Made by a program: the position numbers and the translations under genes. From the NCBI RefSeq assembly GCF_018446385.1, contig NC_056002.1, positions 10,674,894 to 10,738,893 of the forward strand: a stretch of 64,000 nt of DNA. Reading direction: 5' to 3'. This document shows positions 22,563 through 35,093 of the stretch, piece after piece (position 1 is the first letter of the stretch; each line of letters opens with the position of its first letter). This stretch comes from Zingiber officinale (lineage: Eukaryota > Streptophyta > Magnoliopsida > Zingiberales > Zingiberaceae). The notes below the pieces were generated by a model. It saw nothing but the letters and a program-made list of their open reading frames with translations. It did not search any database and was not told the DNA's origin.

Positions 22563-22737
22563 CGTATATATATATATATATCTATGTGTGTGTGTTTTTA
22601 TTCAATCGTCGTATTTCTTCAACAAAATATATATATATAGTACGCGCGTGCAGGATATCACTGATTTTAGTTTTTTTTTATTTTTTTTAAATTTTTGAAT
22701 TAAAAAAATAATTAAAATATATTTTAAAAATTTTATT

Positions 22738-23520
22738 TTTAGGATTCAGGCTTTGGGTGATCGTATCAAAGCTATTTTCTTTTTTAGATTTTACCTCTAG
22801 GGTTCAGGCTTTGGATTATAGTATCAAAGCTATTTAGGGTTCAGGCTTTGGGTTACAGTATCAAAGCTATTTTTTTTTTATATTTTACCTCTAGTATTCA
22901 GGCTTTGGGTTATAGTATCAAAGTTATTTTTTTTAGATTTTACCTCTAGGGTTCAGGCTTTGGGTTATAGTATCAAAGTTATTTTTTTTAGATTTTACCT
23001 CTAGGATTCAGGCTTTGGGTTATAGTATCAAAGTTATTTTTTTTTAGATTTTACCTCTAGGGTTCAGGCTTTGGATTATAGTACCAAAGTTTTTTTTTTT
23101 TTTTTTAGATTTTACCTCTAGGGTTCAGGCTTTGGATGATGGTATCAAAGCTATTTTTTTTTTTAGATTTTACCTCTAGGGTTCAGGCTTTGGGTGATGG
23201 TATCAAAGCTATTTTTTTTTTAGATTTTACCTCTAGGGTTCAGGCTTTGGGTTATAGTATCAAAGCTATTTAGGGTTCAGGCTTTGGGTTATAGTATCAA
23301 AGCTATTTTTTTTTTTTAGATTTTACCTCTAGGGTTCAGGCTTTGGGTTATAGTATCAAAGTTTATTTTTTTTTTATTTTACCTCTAGGGTTTAGGCTTT
23401 GGGTTATAGTATCAAAGTTGTTTTTTTTTAGATTTTACCTCTAGGGTTCAGACTTTGGGTTATAGTATCAAAGTTATTTTTTTTTTAGATTTTACCTCTA
23501 GGGTTCAGGTTTTCTAATTA
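22738..23520 (+). repeat. ~55-bp minisatellite, about 15 units
   Basis: Units read ttttacctctagggttcagg then ctttgggttatagtatcaaag then a T run of variable length. Fifteen copies of the ttcaggctttgg core can be counted. Most are spaced 54-63 bases; two short units of 36 bases (22803-22838, 23239-23274) lack the T-run portion. Each unit contains CTTTG and CAAAG arms around about 13 bases. Confidence 0.9.
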
Positions 23521-24196
23521 GGTTATAGTGTTTAGTTTTAAAAAAAAATAAAATAAAATTAATTTAAGTATTTATTGAGTATTGTAATATGGTGAGGGAA
23601 TATATTAATATATTAAAAATTTATATAAGGAAATATTAATTTTTTTAATTTAAAATATTAAAATAATTTAAAAAAATTTTAAAAAATTATTAATTGATCT
23701 CCTGCCCGACGCGTACAGTCATGCTCGCGTCGCGCAGGATATATATCCGGTTCTCTGTTTTTAATTTCCTCAAAAGTTGCGCATCGACGACGTCGATCGA
23801 TCAGCCATTAATCTCACATAACTGCGCCCCCAAGAATCACCATTTAAGACACGTAATCTGCCTTGTAATCTTGGGCATTGACCAAGCTAAATAAGAGGGC
23901 GATGGAACAGATGAGACGTTTTAATGTAATATATATATTAATCACATGCTAAGGAAGCTGCTAAACGTGTTTAACTGTTGCCTGCCTGCCTGCCTTCCTG
24001 CCTTTACATTGAGCCGGTGGTTGACGTGTAGCTATAATTAAACATTATTCCAAATCGTTAATTAACTCGTTAATCGCATCTGCTGTTCCGTTATAAATGT
24101 GCTAGTACTCGTCGTTGTGTTTGATAGAGGAGATCGATCAGGAGAGGAGAGGAGGGGTGGAAGGTAAATAGCGAAGGAATATCGTCTTCCACTCAG
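23521..24196 (+). promoter_or_regulatory. Upstream region of the SDR gene
   Basis: AT-rich to about 23690, then mixed. A TATA-like ttataaatg lies at 24091-24099, roughly 100 bases ahead of the ATG at 24197. A tgcc tetranucleotide run is at about 23980-24005. A purine-rich leader ggagaggagaggaggg precedes the start codon. Start of transcription cannot be fixed from sequence alone. Confidence 0.4.
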
Positions 24197-26332
24197 ATGG
24201 CGACCGACGGCCGCGACGGTAATGCAGTCCCTGCTTCTCCTTGTCGGAGGTAATTAATTTACCAACAAAAAATTAAATTTTGATTAACTTATATGATTGT
24301 AATCATTATTTTTGATAAAGAAATATAGTCTAAAATCGCGTGAGTACCTATTTTGTTTATATATAAACTATTTTTATATGATTGTAGGCATTATCTTTTT
24401 ATATAACTGTTGTGACTAGGGCGCCAGATACGTCTCAATTATTAAACAATTTTTTTTTTTTAAGCTCGGGGTTAGATCAATAAGATTTTAATTTTAAGGT
24501 TGGCTAAGTATTCAAGCTAAAAAAATAAAAATGAAAAAAGAAAATTAAATGCTCACATACAATATATGAAGGTATAATATTTAGGGTTTAAAATTTTAAA
24601 AAATATATATATTTTTTAAAAAAATGGCGTACCTAAATATTAAGATATCTGGATCACTTCCAAATGTCTCGAGCATGCACTAGCATACAGTGATGAATCA
24701 CACAGCATATCACTATATCTCTTGCGCGACTTTTGGTCCACACATGCACAAGTGCTCGAGGCGTCTGGAATTATCCAGGAATCAAGACGCCTCAAACAAA
24801 TCAAATGTTTTTTTTTTGTATTTTTTTATTTTTAAAAATCTTAAATTTTCTTAAATCCTAAACTTTAAATATTATACCTCAAATTCTAAATCCTAAATCC
24901 TAAAAAAATTTAACAATAAAATAAAAATATCCTCTAAAAACATCCATATCAACTTTCCTAAATATAGAATTTACCTTAAATTTTTATATTTTACTTGAAA
25001 AGGTTTTACAATAGCTACCCTATTCATTATATAAATTTAAATTTCATTAATAGTAATTCTTTATGGAGAAAAAATATTAAAATATTATTTAATTTGAAAA
25101 AAATATATATATAAAGAATATATTGGTAATAGAGAGAGAAAAATAAGAAAAAATGGGAAGAGAAAAAAAAATAAAGATGATGAAAATTGTATAGTAGATG
25201 TTGAGTCTAGTACAATGTATTCATCTAAATTTAATAAATTGAATGGTTTACTCAAATTTTATAGAAAAAATTTCTAAATACTATATCTTAAATATTAAAC
25301 CCCAAATCTTAAATCCTAAATTATAATCCAGATTAAAAAAATTTTTAAAAATTATCACATCATGAATACTATTATAACTGTGAGCATCTAAATTTTTATT
25401 TATTTCAAATTCTTTTAAACTTGAACACGACGGACTTAACCCCGAACTTAACAAAATTTTAAAAAAGAAACGAAAAAGAAAAAATGCATAACAATTGAGG
25501 CGCCTCGGAATATATATCTATAATCTATATACATACGTACGTGTGTAGGTTGGAAGGCAAGGTAGCTTTCATTACCGGCGGAGCCGCCGGTTCCGGCGAG
25601 GCGACCGCGCGGCTCTTCGTTCTCCACGGCGCGAAGGTGGTGATCGGCGACGTGCGCGACGAGCTCGGCCGCGCAGCGGCGTCCAGCATTGGCGGCGAGG
25701 ACGTGATCACGTTCGTGCACTGCGACGTATCCAAGGAGGCCGACGTGGAGCTCGCCGTCGACATGGCGGTGGCTAAGTACGGCCGCATCGACGTCGTTTT
25801 TAACAACGCCGGCGTGCTCGATGGCTGCCGCGGCTTCGCCGTCGCGGAGGCCGACGACTTCGACCGCGTTATGGCAGTCAACGCTCGGGGCGTGTTCCTA
25901 GGCACCAAGCACGCCGCACGCGCCATGATGGCGTCGGGCGTGCGGGGCAGCATCATCAACAACGGCAGCGTGGCGACGGTGGTGGCCGGCGTGGCGTCGC
26001 ACGCCTACGTGGCGTCGAAGCACGCGGTGCTGGGGCTGACGCGGAGCGCCGCGGCGGAGCTCGGCCAGCACGGCATCCGCGTCAACTGCGTGTCGCCCTT
26101 CGCCTACGCCACGTCGTTGGCTTGCGACTTCATTCACATGGACCAGAAACAGGTCGAGGAGTCCGTCGGTGCAATCAGCAACCTCAAGGGAGCGGTGCTG
26201 AGGGCGGATGACGTGGCGCGCGCCTCCGTCTACCTGGCCAGTGACGAGTCATGCTACGTCAGCGGACAGAACATTATCATCGACGGCGGATTTACCGCCG
26301 TCAACCACGCCTTTGGCCTCTTCAAGAACTGA
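24197..26332 (+). CDS. Short-chain dehydrogenase/reductase (SDR110C-like), two exons
   Basis: Predicted NAD-dependent oxidoreductase of 278 residues, cytosolic by lack of a signal. Exon 1 is 24197-24249 and exon 2 is 25549-26332; they join in phase (AG then G) across a 1299-bp GT-AG intron. Visible motifs: cofactor loop TGGAAGSG (27-34), Asp52 after the second strand (favours NAD), NNAG (103-106), catalytic Asn129, Ser158, Tyr171 and Lys175 in YVASK, and the closing IDGGF. Length and motifs fit the plant family that includes xanthoxin dehydrogenase (ABA2), secoisolariciresinol dehydrogenase, momilactone synthase and zerumbone synthase. The substrate cannot be told from sequence. A product starting at 25541 would lack the first 17 residues; the short first exon is the more usual structure in this family. 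Exon 2 is very GC-rich, in contrast to AT-rich flanks. Confidence 0.88.
24250..25548 (+). other. SDR intron with small inverted repeat
   Basis: GT at 24250, AG at 25547-25548. It is AT-rich throughout. At 24758-24793 a perfect nine-base inverted repeat, GAGGCGTCT and AGACGCCTC, surrounds an 18-base loop. Similar cctaaa/taaatcc strings recur at 24840-24905 and 25280-25330. No gene lies inside it. Confidence 0.6.
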
Positions 26333-26601
26333 GCGATATGTCACTCGGATCCAGCTGGATTTACCTTAAATTAGTATAAATAATAAATGTCGGTCCGAAA
26401 AATAATTATGTACTATTTCAATAAATAATAATAATAATAATTACGTAAACATAATTTATGTTCAGTTAATGACGTTAATGTATGTGTTTGATCACGACTT
26501 GGGATCGATTCAATGTAATGACAGCAAATATCTATTTATGTATACTTTTAAACTACGTACACGCAGTCATAATCATTTAGTTTTCTACAAATTGTCTATG
26601 T
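26333..26601 (+). terminator. SDR 3' untranslated region and polyadenylation zone
   Basis: Candidate polyadenylation signals aataaa occur at about 26385 and in the run caataaataataataataa beginning near 26419. No further frame is present. Confidence 0.5.
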
Positions 26602-26812
26602 GGGGGCGTTTGGTTCGGGTGAAGGAATGGAAAAAGATATAAGAATGATTGTAAATATTAATGAAATGGAAATGATTCTTATATTCCTCATGATATTCAG
26701 GAATGACTCATTCTTATATTTAGATGAATGAATCCGATCCTACCATCATTTCCCCAAACCAAACACAAGTTTTATTTCATTGCCATTCCAAATCCTCCAA
26801 ATGAGCAGCCCC
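26602..26812. mobile_element. MITE-like element, 211 bp
   Basis: Starts gggggcgtttggttc and ends gcagcccc. The ends are imperfect inverted copies that share GGGGC, TTTGG and GGAATGG when the right end is read backwards. It has repeated ggaatg/cattcc words on both arms, as in the common monocot MITEs with a GTTTGGTTC start. No clean target duplication is visible, so superfamily is open. Confidence 0.45.
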
Positions 26813-27730
26813 TTAGTGTAGCTGAGTTAGGTTATTTCATTGGTTTATCAGTGGCTTAGTCCTACTGAGAATGATATGAATTGTGTAGAGAAGAAAGCTA
26901 CGACTCAAGATGTTGTGCAAAAGTCGAGGTTGAGAATATCGTTCCTATTGTTGCTTTAGAGGAAAAAAAAATGAACCTTCCACAATCTGGTAGATGGATT
27001 CAACTTGTTCACTGCATGTTTGCGAGATGATTCAAAGGTTGAGGTATTATGTGTTGACTCAGTCAAACTATATCTAGAGGAGCACAATACATATTAGGGT
27101 AAATATGTGTCCCAAATGATGAGGAATTTGATTTCACCAAGTCTATTAGATTCGAAAAGGATACCTAGCGCGGTTCAAAATTAAGAATCACATAAAGACA
27201 GACCAACGTGTTGCACATGAAAGATTGAAAGATAGATCGACATATAGAATAAGATGGCCACTAAAACATACAAGACATGTAGAAACCAGCTAAGTGGATA
27301 GTGTACCTTGGCACATCGGATGGTAAAAGTGTGAATCTACTAATTATCTATAAGCTGAGAAATCTGAAGGATCTTCTTCCGGTTGAAATTGTCAGGGAAA
27401 CGGAAGTGTCAGCGATGTGAACTGATGGATTTAGCTTGTGTAGTGTTGGAGATTGAGAGGAGTGTGGCCAATTTGTCTTAGAATACTTGAATGGTATGAC
27501 TTTTGAAGCCTTCAACTTTGGTGGGAATTTACCACTAGAAAATCCATAAACTCATGCTGCTAAATTTACATCAAACGGAATAATTACCTTAAGCAAAGTT
27601 CATGCATGCATCTAAAGTCCCCTAAGCAAATTATTGGAATGATTCTGGCTGCCACTAAAACACTTTAAACAAAGAGACATATCTCGCCCATATTTCTGTT
27701 TTGTATATAAAAATCCCAGTTTCAGCTCGC
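26813..27730. other. Intergenic region and 3' UTR of the OTU gene
   Basis: From 26813 to about 27640 I see no intact frame or known repeat, only short broken frames. The last ~100 bases before 27731 should be the 3' untranslated region of the - strand gene. Confidence 0.4.
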
Positions 27731-30700
27731 TCACTCCGCTGCTTTCCCTTTGTATCCATTCCTCCTTTCCCCAGCGGAAGCGCCATTATTTCCCATCTCC
27801 ACCAGGTAGCAGACCATCGAATCGACATCGTCGCCAAAGATGCTATATGCTTCCATCGCCTGCATATATCCGAAGCCCATGGACAGAACCATCTGCATGC
27901 TGCTGGTGAGGATAATCTCTGGCAGCAGTGCTTTCTCATTCTCTCCCTCTGATATAGATTGTGACGACCCTATTTCTGCAAAACAGATCATGGTCTTTCC
28001 TTCATCTATAGATGGAGAAATGTCTGCGAGGAATGGTTGCCAGAAATAGTAAGGCGCATACTTGCCACAGAAGATGATGGTTCTGCACTGGATGTGGAAG
28101 ACTCTATAGAGAAAGCATACTGTTTCAACTTCTCCTTAGCCAAATACTCGGCCCGTGAAGCCTCCATCACCATCCTCTCAATTTCCTTCTCTGTTAGTTC
28201 CAGATCAGAGTAGAAACGCCCCTCAGCTATAAGTGCCTGAAAGAATATGAGCCTGAGTCTAACAAATTGCAAAAAATAAAATGACTTAAATGGATTCAGT
28301 TAACAGGTTTTTACCAAGATTTGAGGCGTTTAGTTAGGTGATTCAGCAGCTATAGTTATGCAATAAATATTAAGATTTATGACATTTAATTCACTAGTCA
28401 AAGGAATTAAATTACATAAGATTTCATGAGATTCTAGTGTGAAAGGCTTCCTACCAAATGTATCTAGCTTGTCATTGAAACAATTTAGCATTTCCAAATA
28501 CTAAATTTCCATGCTGACAAGTACATGACGAGAATAGTTAATATGTATGAATTATGCTTTCTCAGCCCTCAACAAATTTGTAATTGAATTCATTACAATA
28601 ACTAAAAGGTGTTTGCACAAACTTGATTTAAGCCCAAAAAAGGGATTCTGCCCTTGACCTACTAACACCAACTAGCCAACAAGTGGGAATTATGTCATCA
28701 AAACATTCAAGTATTATGACGGCTCTTATGATTCACAATACTTGACCTAGTTTGTGAACTACTAGACAGAACAGCTAATGAAAAATAACCATAATTAAGT
28801 TCAATAGATGATAATCAAAGAATCTAGAACGTTACACAATGATAATCTGTGCCACAATGAAATTAAACTGTACTTACATTATCAAGTTGCTGGTCTTGCT
28901 GTGCTTTAATGGCAGTCTTTATCTGATCCTTATCCATGTTTCTCTACAAAGAAAGGAGATAAATTAGGGGAAGAATGTAATAGAAACAAATCCAGTTAGT
29001 CAGTCAATATCAGTCATGATGCCACTGAAATATTATCTAGATGAAGTACAGTGGAAAACTAGCAGCAATGGTCCAAAATAATTTTAAAAGACATTACAGC
29101 TGAACATAGAGTAAAGTATAACCTTTTACTCCTCACCTATCGTAATAAATGCAAAATTGTGAGGTTTACAGACTTATAGAATAAATTGTTATGAAACTGC
29201 AGACGATCATAAAAAGAACTTACCCCTCGAAGACCACTGAATCCAAGACCTGCACCCACTGTCATCCTACGTGGATCGACCAGTGAGTTATAATGGTTGC
29301 CATGATGGTAACTTAACCGAATTGGAGGGACATCAGTGACATAACTCCCTTGAAAGATGTTAATAGGTTCTGTACATTAAAATGTAGGAATTACAAAAAC
29401 TTTACTGTTGATTGGAACATTGTAAACCTATCAACAAATGAGACCATACCAGTGCTATAGGAGTATATATGTATAGGGCGGTTGTACATTTCTGCAAATG
29501 CCTGAATCTCAATGTTGTTTCCATAAACCTAAAACAAGCAAGGAATAAAATACGTTTATACCATTAGAAAATAGTCTGTATGGCTTAAGACCTAAAGACT
29601 CTTTAAAGTTGAATCAAATTACTAGCGACATATCATATAATGAGAGATAATGAGTAATGAAGTTAGTGTTACTCTCACACCAAGTAAATAAAAATAAATG
29701 CTTCATATATATTAATATTTACTGCCCTCACTAACTGATTATCTACCAATTCTACTCCTTGTATACAAGTTCTAGTATCCAAACAAACATGCCTAATTTC
29801 AAGTGTGTGAATGAATACAAGTCTAAGATCTTGAAGTTTCTTCATAACCACAGCCCATTTGAACATGACTCTCAGGATCAATGGGTACTATTCCAGAATA
29901 GGGTATAATTGGACAACCAACCAAATATTAGCTAAAAAACCTCATAATATGTGCAATAACTTCTGCATCATTTTACTGGTGTGACTTGTGAAGCACTGAA
30001 GTTTAGCTCTAAATATAGATGTATAGATAAAGCCTGCAATAACTAGAGCCCAAAAGGCAATAAATCATGTACATCACAGGATAAATGGTTGATTTGTTTT
30101 ACAGAAAACATGAAAAATTGCATTGCAGCATTTACACCAAATGCCAAAACATAATACGGGATACAAGCTTGCAACAAGTAGCATAGGATTGACATTGCTA
30201 TAATGGTAAGAGTAAAAATAAAGAAAATCATGCAAGCAATGATCAAAATGGTGAGAAGGTGCACAAAATACCTTGTCTCTCCTTTTCCTCTTGCAGTATA
30301 AAGTGAAACTTTCAATTAGAAACTGAGAAAAATGATCCCGTTCCTTTTCCTGACCAAAAAAAATGGAGGCATTATAAGGAGTAGGCTAGCACCACTAAAA
30401 GAACCAATTTTTTGATAATAAAGTTTATGTTTCAGATGCTATTTCTGGGAATAAAATACTGCTCGGTTATATGCTTCAGTTTCAAAATGTTAAACTTTTA
30501 ATTGTTTAAGAAATTGATAAAAATGGATTGCTTCCTACAAAGTCCAACACCTCGATCCATAAAGTATCAAGAGTCATAATTCAGTAATATAAATTTTTTC
30601 CTTTCGGCCTAAAGGACACATGATGATCACAAAAGATACTTCAAGCACCACTCATTCAATAATTCATTTTTAATCCTCATAACTATGTATTTATCAATAT

Positions 30701-33472
30701 CCCCTAATTATTGAATAATAGAAATCATATATTTAAACTCTAACTTATAGAAATTTTATTTTCATCAATCTTGACTATTTATGTGATTCTTTTTTTTCTC
30801 ATATCAATTGTAGTAAATTATTTATTTATTTGTTCCATCATTCTGCATCGTATTGTAAACTAAATAACATGTACAAGTTATGCATATAGCAATCAGTTGT
30901 ATAGCATCAGTGATAAAAAAAAAAAATGCAGCAATGCTACTATTCAAAAAAATGATTTTTTTTTTTTTGGGCTAGAATCATGATGCATACCAAGTAATCA
31001 ACACACATTTGCCTTGCCATATCATATTCTTCTGCATCACCGTAAACTTGGTCTGCAACTGCCCGGAAAAGGCAATTCCCATCCTCCAACATCTTTCTCA
31101 CTTCAAAACCTTTTGTCCGCCGTATCTCAAGAACAAACAATCTTTCTCTCTCCTAACAAGAAAAATGATTCAACACTTGACATCAACCATGGGAGGGTCT
31201 AAAAAGAAAACATCATAGTTGATACAATCAAGAAATCACTAATATTAATATTCACTGAATGAAACAAGAGAAGATATCGGTTTGTATAAATTAAAAAAAA
31301 AAATACAATCCTTGATTATTGGGCTTGTAACAGCCTAATTCTCTATAGAAGTATTTATAAATTATCAAATTGATGCAATATATACAGTGAACAATCTACA
31401 TTCCATAGTGCAACATGTAAATACTAAATTATACCAGAAATGGTTATCTATTATGGTGTTCTTAAGTTATTGAATTCAAGAACTTTTGCACACAAGTTAG
31501 ATTTACATGTAATGAAGGTCCACAAAACAGTTTTTGAGCATGAATTGAAAATTCATTATAACTCACTATCAGATAATTTGTTGTTTGATAACTTTCTAGG
31601 AAAAAATATCACTACTAATTAAGGGGAACCCCCAACAGAAAAACAGGTACTATACAATCGTTATGAGCAGCACAAAGAACAAGAGCAATTAAACCATCAA
31701 GCTTAACAAATGTCAGAGTATGCAATAGTAAAATTTCTCTTCTTTATATAGGCAAACAAAAGAAATCCAAGACATCTAAGGTAATTTGCAACATACAAAA
31801 ATATTATACCTGGTGACAGTTTGTCATCTTACCATTCAAGTCCAACACGATTAGGACAGAAACAATAGAGAAAGCTAGTAATGATGACAGGACACACTTT
31901 ACCATTTGAGTTAAATATAATTGCCAAGGCAACAAAGAAAAGAAAGCAAATAAGAATATTTTCACTTCTTATATTAATTTAAACACTTAATGGTCTTCTT
32001 CTCACATAATATCTATTATTGCCTAAAGAAAAAAATAGCAAATTTAATTAACCTATTTGGAGATAGACAATAAAGTCCATGTAGCCAACCTAAAATAGTA
32101 TCTTAGCATAAAGATTATTCTGATAGAATAATATATCCTTGCCTTTCCCAGTCACTTTTTTTGGATGTCCTATTTCTTTTTTTTTTTAAAGGGATAGGAT
32201 GCTTGAAGCTAGAAAAAGGTCAAGTAGTTAAGAAAATAACAATGATTGAAGACATATAATCTCGAAGTAATATAAGATGAGATGAAATTTAGTATCACTT
32301 GCTCAAATTTTAAAATAAACTAAATGACCAAAACTTATTTAAGATGCATTTGTAGGAAATTTGCAAGCATGGTCATTATTATCCTCTTCACCTAGATAGA
32401 GAGAACAGAAAAATATCTCTCTTGTTAACAAATAAATTCCAATTGAGACAAATTATACCAATTTTCAACAATTGATATATGTCACAAGTTAGATTTCATA
32501 ATCATAAGCATAAGCCTGATGTTTAGAACTTTGTCCTAGCCACCTGAATTTTTCCAAACAATAAATGAATGCACAATGAACTCAGTGAAAAAACTTTATA
32601 TTTGGTAATTTAACATGAACCTAATCTATGTTGAAGGTATAAAAATATTAGTGAAGAAAGATTTATATTTAGTAGATTAACATGGGCAAAAACTATCATT
32701 ATCAATTAGTTGATATGAAAGAAGCCGCATAGAAAGATAAACTTTTAATTGTCAAAACAGTATTGCAATAAGGCTTCGTGAGAAGAAATCAAAAAGACGT
32801 GTCACGACATTTTTGTTTCAGAATGGATCATACCGCATCCCCATAGGAGGTCACATAGCCAGGGCCTTGTTCATCTGCACTGTTGTAACCATCCCCTTCA
32901 CCATATGACATAGGGGAAGAAGGCCGAGAGTTTGATGGTGAGCGTGCTCCAACGACTGGCCAAGGTGTTTGCCTTCTTGAAGAACCAATCCTCACAGAGT
33001 TTGACGATCCTAATCCCATTCTCCTGGAGCTCTGATTAGTCAAAAAAGGCTTCAATGGTGGGGCTGGAGGTGGTGGAGGGTAGGAAGCACCTGTAGCAAT
33101 CTGTGGTGAACCAATTACCAATGGAACTATGCCTGATCGAAGAGCATCTTCTTGGCCCAAATGATGCTCACTGGTTTCTGCCCTTGGAGCAGAAGAATCC
33201 AGAACATCATTAATTGAAGACTTGTTTTCTTCATATACATTAGTCCCAACCTCGACATTAATTACTTGAGAAGATTCATCATGTTTCGAGATTTTATCCT
33301 CAACACTCTCCAAACGATCTCCAGAATCTTCTATTACACTTTGGTCTTCAATAATCTGTTTTTCTGGGTCATCCTTAGATGTGGAGGAAGCCTGAGAAGA
33401 CGGTGGTGTTGAATTTGATGGAGGCCGATTAGAATTTGAGGAAGAACCACGCTGAACGAAGATTCTAGTCAT
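27731..33472 (-). CDS. OTLD1: OTU-domain deubiquitinase, OTLD1/OTU6-type
   Basis: Cysteine protease that removes ubiquitin; the Arabidopsis relative OTLD1 acts on chromatin (histone H2B) with a histone demethylase. Eight coding exons on the - strand join in phase: 33472-32834, 31152-30991, 30349-30272, 29528-29450, 29369-29224, 28943-28878, 28236-28062 and 27975-27731. All introns are GT-AG. Total is 529 residues. The start MTRIFVQRGSSS is the hallmark N-terminus of this family. Residues 1-213 are low-complexity with a proline run (YPPPPPAPP). The OTU domain covers about 218-350, with Asp237, Cys240 in DGNCLFRA and His345 in HHGNHYNSL. Helical segments follow, then a UBA domain (about 475-515, MVLSMGFGYMQAMEAYSIFG). 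The last intron is only 86 bp; without splicing it the frame stops early and loses the UBA domain. The protein looks intact and functional. Confidence 0.92.
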
Positions 33473-34180
33473 TTTATCTATACAAAGTATCTCGTCAGCA
33501 GCTCCTAACTTCCGTCAAACCCTTTCGTACTTGCTCAAAGATCCACTGTCCAAATGATCCCTTTATCGCGTGTTCTGACTTTGGCAGAACCGATCGCGAA
33601 ACCCCAGCCAATTGATTCGTCTTGCCCCAGCACGGTTTCCCCCACGCTGTTAACCAATATCTGAGTTCCTCTGACAATTCTCATGAGATCAGATTCCTCC
33701 GTCTTCTTGCCACAAAGTTCACCTAGAAAAACGCCCTTAAAAGAACCCTCCCTCCCCCCAACAAATCCAGCGGTCCCTCAAGTTCTCTGCCAAAACCCAT
33801 CTACCATAATCAATTGACCAAGATGCTAAATTTCCGCAGAAACACTGCAAGCATCAAAATCCTAAGCAAGCAAGATGCTTGGAAAGAACATGCACGGGAA
33901 AACCCTAAAAAGCTCTGAGAAACCGCCAAAAAAAAACGACGAAAAACAACGAACCTGAACAGCGAGAACGCTTGCCTTGGCCACTTCCGGGGGATCCCTG
34001 ATCTCTACGATCGGGCAAGGGAAAAGGATCCGTGGAGGAGCGGTGACTGAGATGACAGCGAACGAGCCTTCGGAAGAAAAAAAAAGATTCCAATCGCGGG
34101 ACGAAAGGTAAGAGAAATGGGGAGGGCTTGCGGCTGCCTGCATTCACCCTCTTATAGGGCGATGGAGAGACACCGGACCG
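33473..34180 (-). promoter_or_regulatory. 5' leader of the OTU gene, probable 5'-UTR intron
   Basis: No coding similarity here. A possible donor CAG|GTTCGT lies at about 33953, so a non-coding first exon (about 34150-33954) spliced to just above the ATG is plausible. Two overlapping - strand frames (33862-34143, 33905-34183) sit in this leader and are not protein-like. Confidence 0.4.
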
Positions 34181-34819
34181 CAATCGGTGTAAGTTACCTT
34201 TTTACCCCCCTCATTTCCTAACAATACTACTTGGTATTTGGGTAAATATCTAAACTTTCGGATATAAAAAAGTCATTGTGCATTATATTTTTGTTTACCT
34301 AAAGTGCCCACAACGATAGCGGTGAGAAAATGGTGGTGGTGACGTGGATCCCAGTCGGTATGCACTTCGGGCCGAAACGAATTCGGTTCCGATTAAGAGC
34401 GTGGCGCTCCGTGATTCGTCAATCTTGTATCGGCTGTTTAAACTGGGCCAGCAAAACTGATATTGGATAGTTTATATACGGAGAGAATATTTTATTTTAC
34501 CGAAATATTTTTTTTAATCTTTTCCATGTTATCTCTACAATTCGAATGAATTATTTAAATGACCCTAGCCGCTGTAAATGTTCTCTCCATTATCGACATT
34601 AATTATAGACCAATTTACACATTATAGATTAAATATTTTATAGTTAGAAAAACTTCAAAAGCACAAGATTTTTTTGGGGTTTAAGTATCGAGGTCTTATA
34701 ATAAGATTTTTAATATTTATAAAATCATAAATTAAAAATTCACAATTAAAAATTAGTTTATACCTTAACATAGCACTTGCTAAATAGAAAGCTGATCTGT
34801 AAATAAGTGAATAGTTAAA

Positions 34820-34893
<74 letters not shown>

Positions 34894-35093
34894 TTTAGCT
34901 TTAACATGAGTTCTTGGCTTTAAAATGCTTTTTTGTTAAACGTATAGCTAGCAAATTAATCTAGGTCTCATGATAAGATTAGGCAAATAAATCATGAAAA
35001 ATAATTTATCTTAGTACAATGACCTTTTATATATAAAGATCGGACACCTAATGAGATATTTTATATACATACCCTTTATAAGAGAGGTTAGAT
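34181..35093. other. Intergenic, no gene seen
   Basis: Gene-proximal sequence to about 34450, then AT-rich DNA. It holds a long TA microsatellite (34825-34888). A 26-base block beginning gatcggacac at 35038 recurs in altered form at 35629. Confidence 0.5.
34825..34888. repeat. (TA)n microsatellite
   Basis: Uninterrupted TA run of about 32 units. Confidence 0.95.

Noticed and set aside
22738..23520. Centromeric or telomeric satellite
   Set aside because: Only about 15 units, no ttaggg/tttaggg runs, and embedded next to genes.
25525..26137. - strand frames of 145, 90 and 79 codons opposite the SDR exon
   Set aside because: They are shadows of a GC-rich coding exon; the + strand frame has all SDR motifs.
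33862..34183. Two - strand frames above the OTU gene
   Set aside because: They overlap in different frames, contain Phe/Ser-rich low-complexity sequence and lie in the presumed leader.
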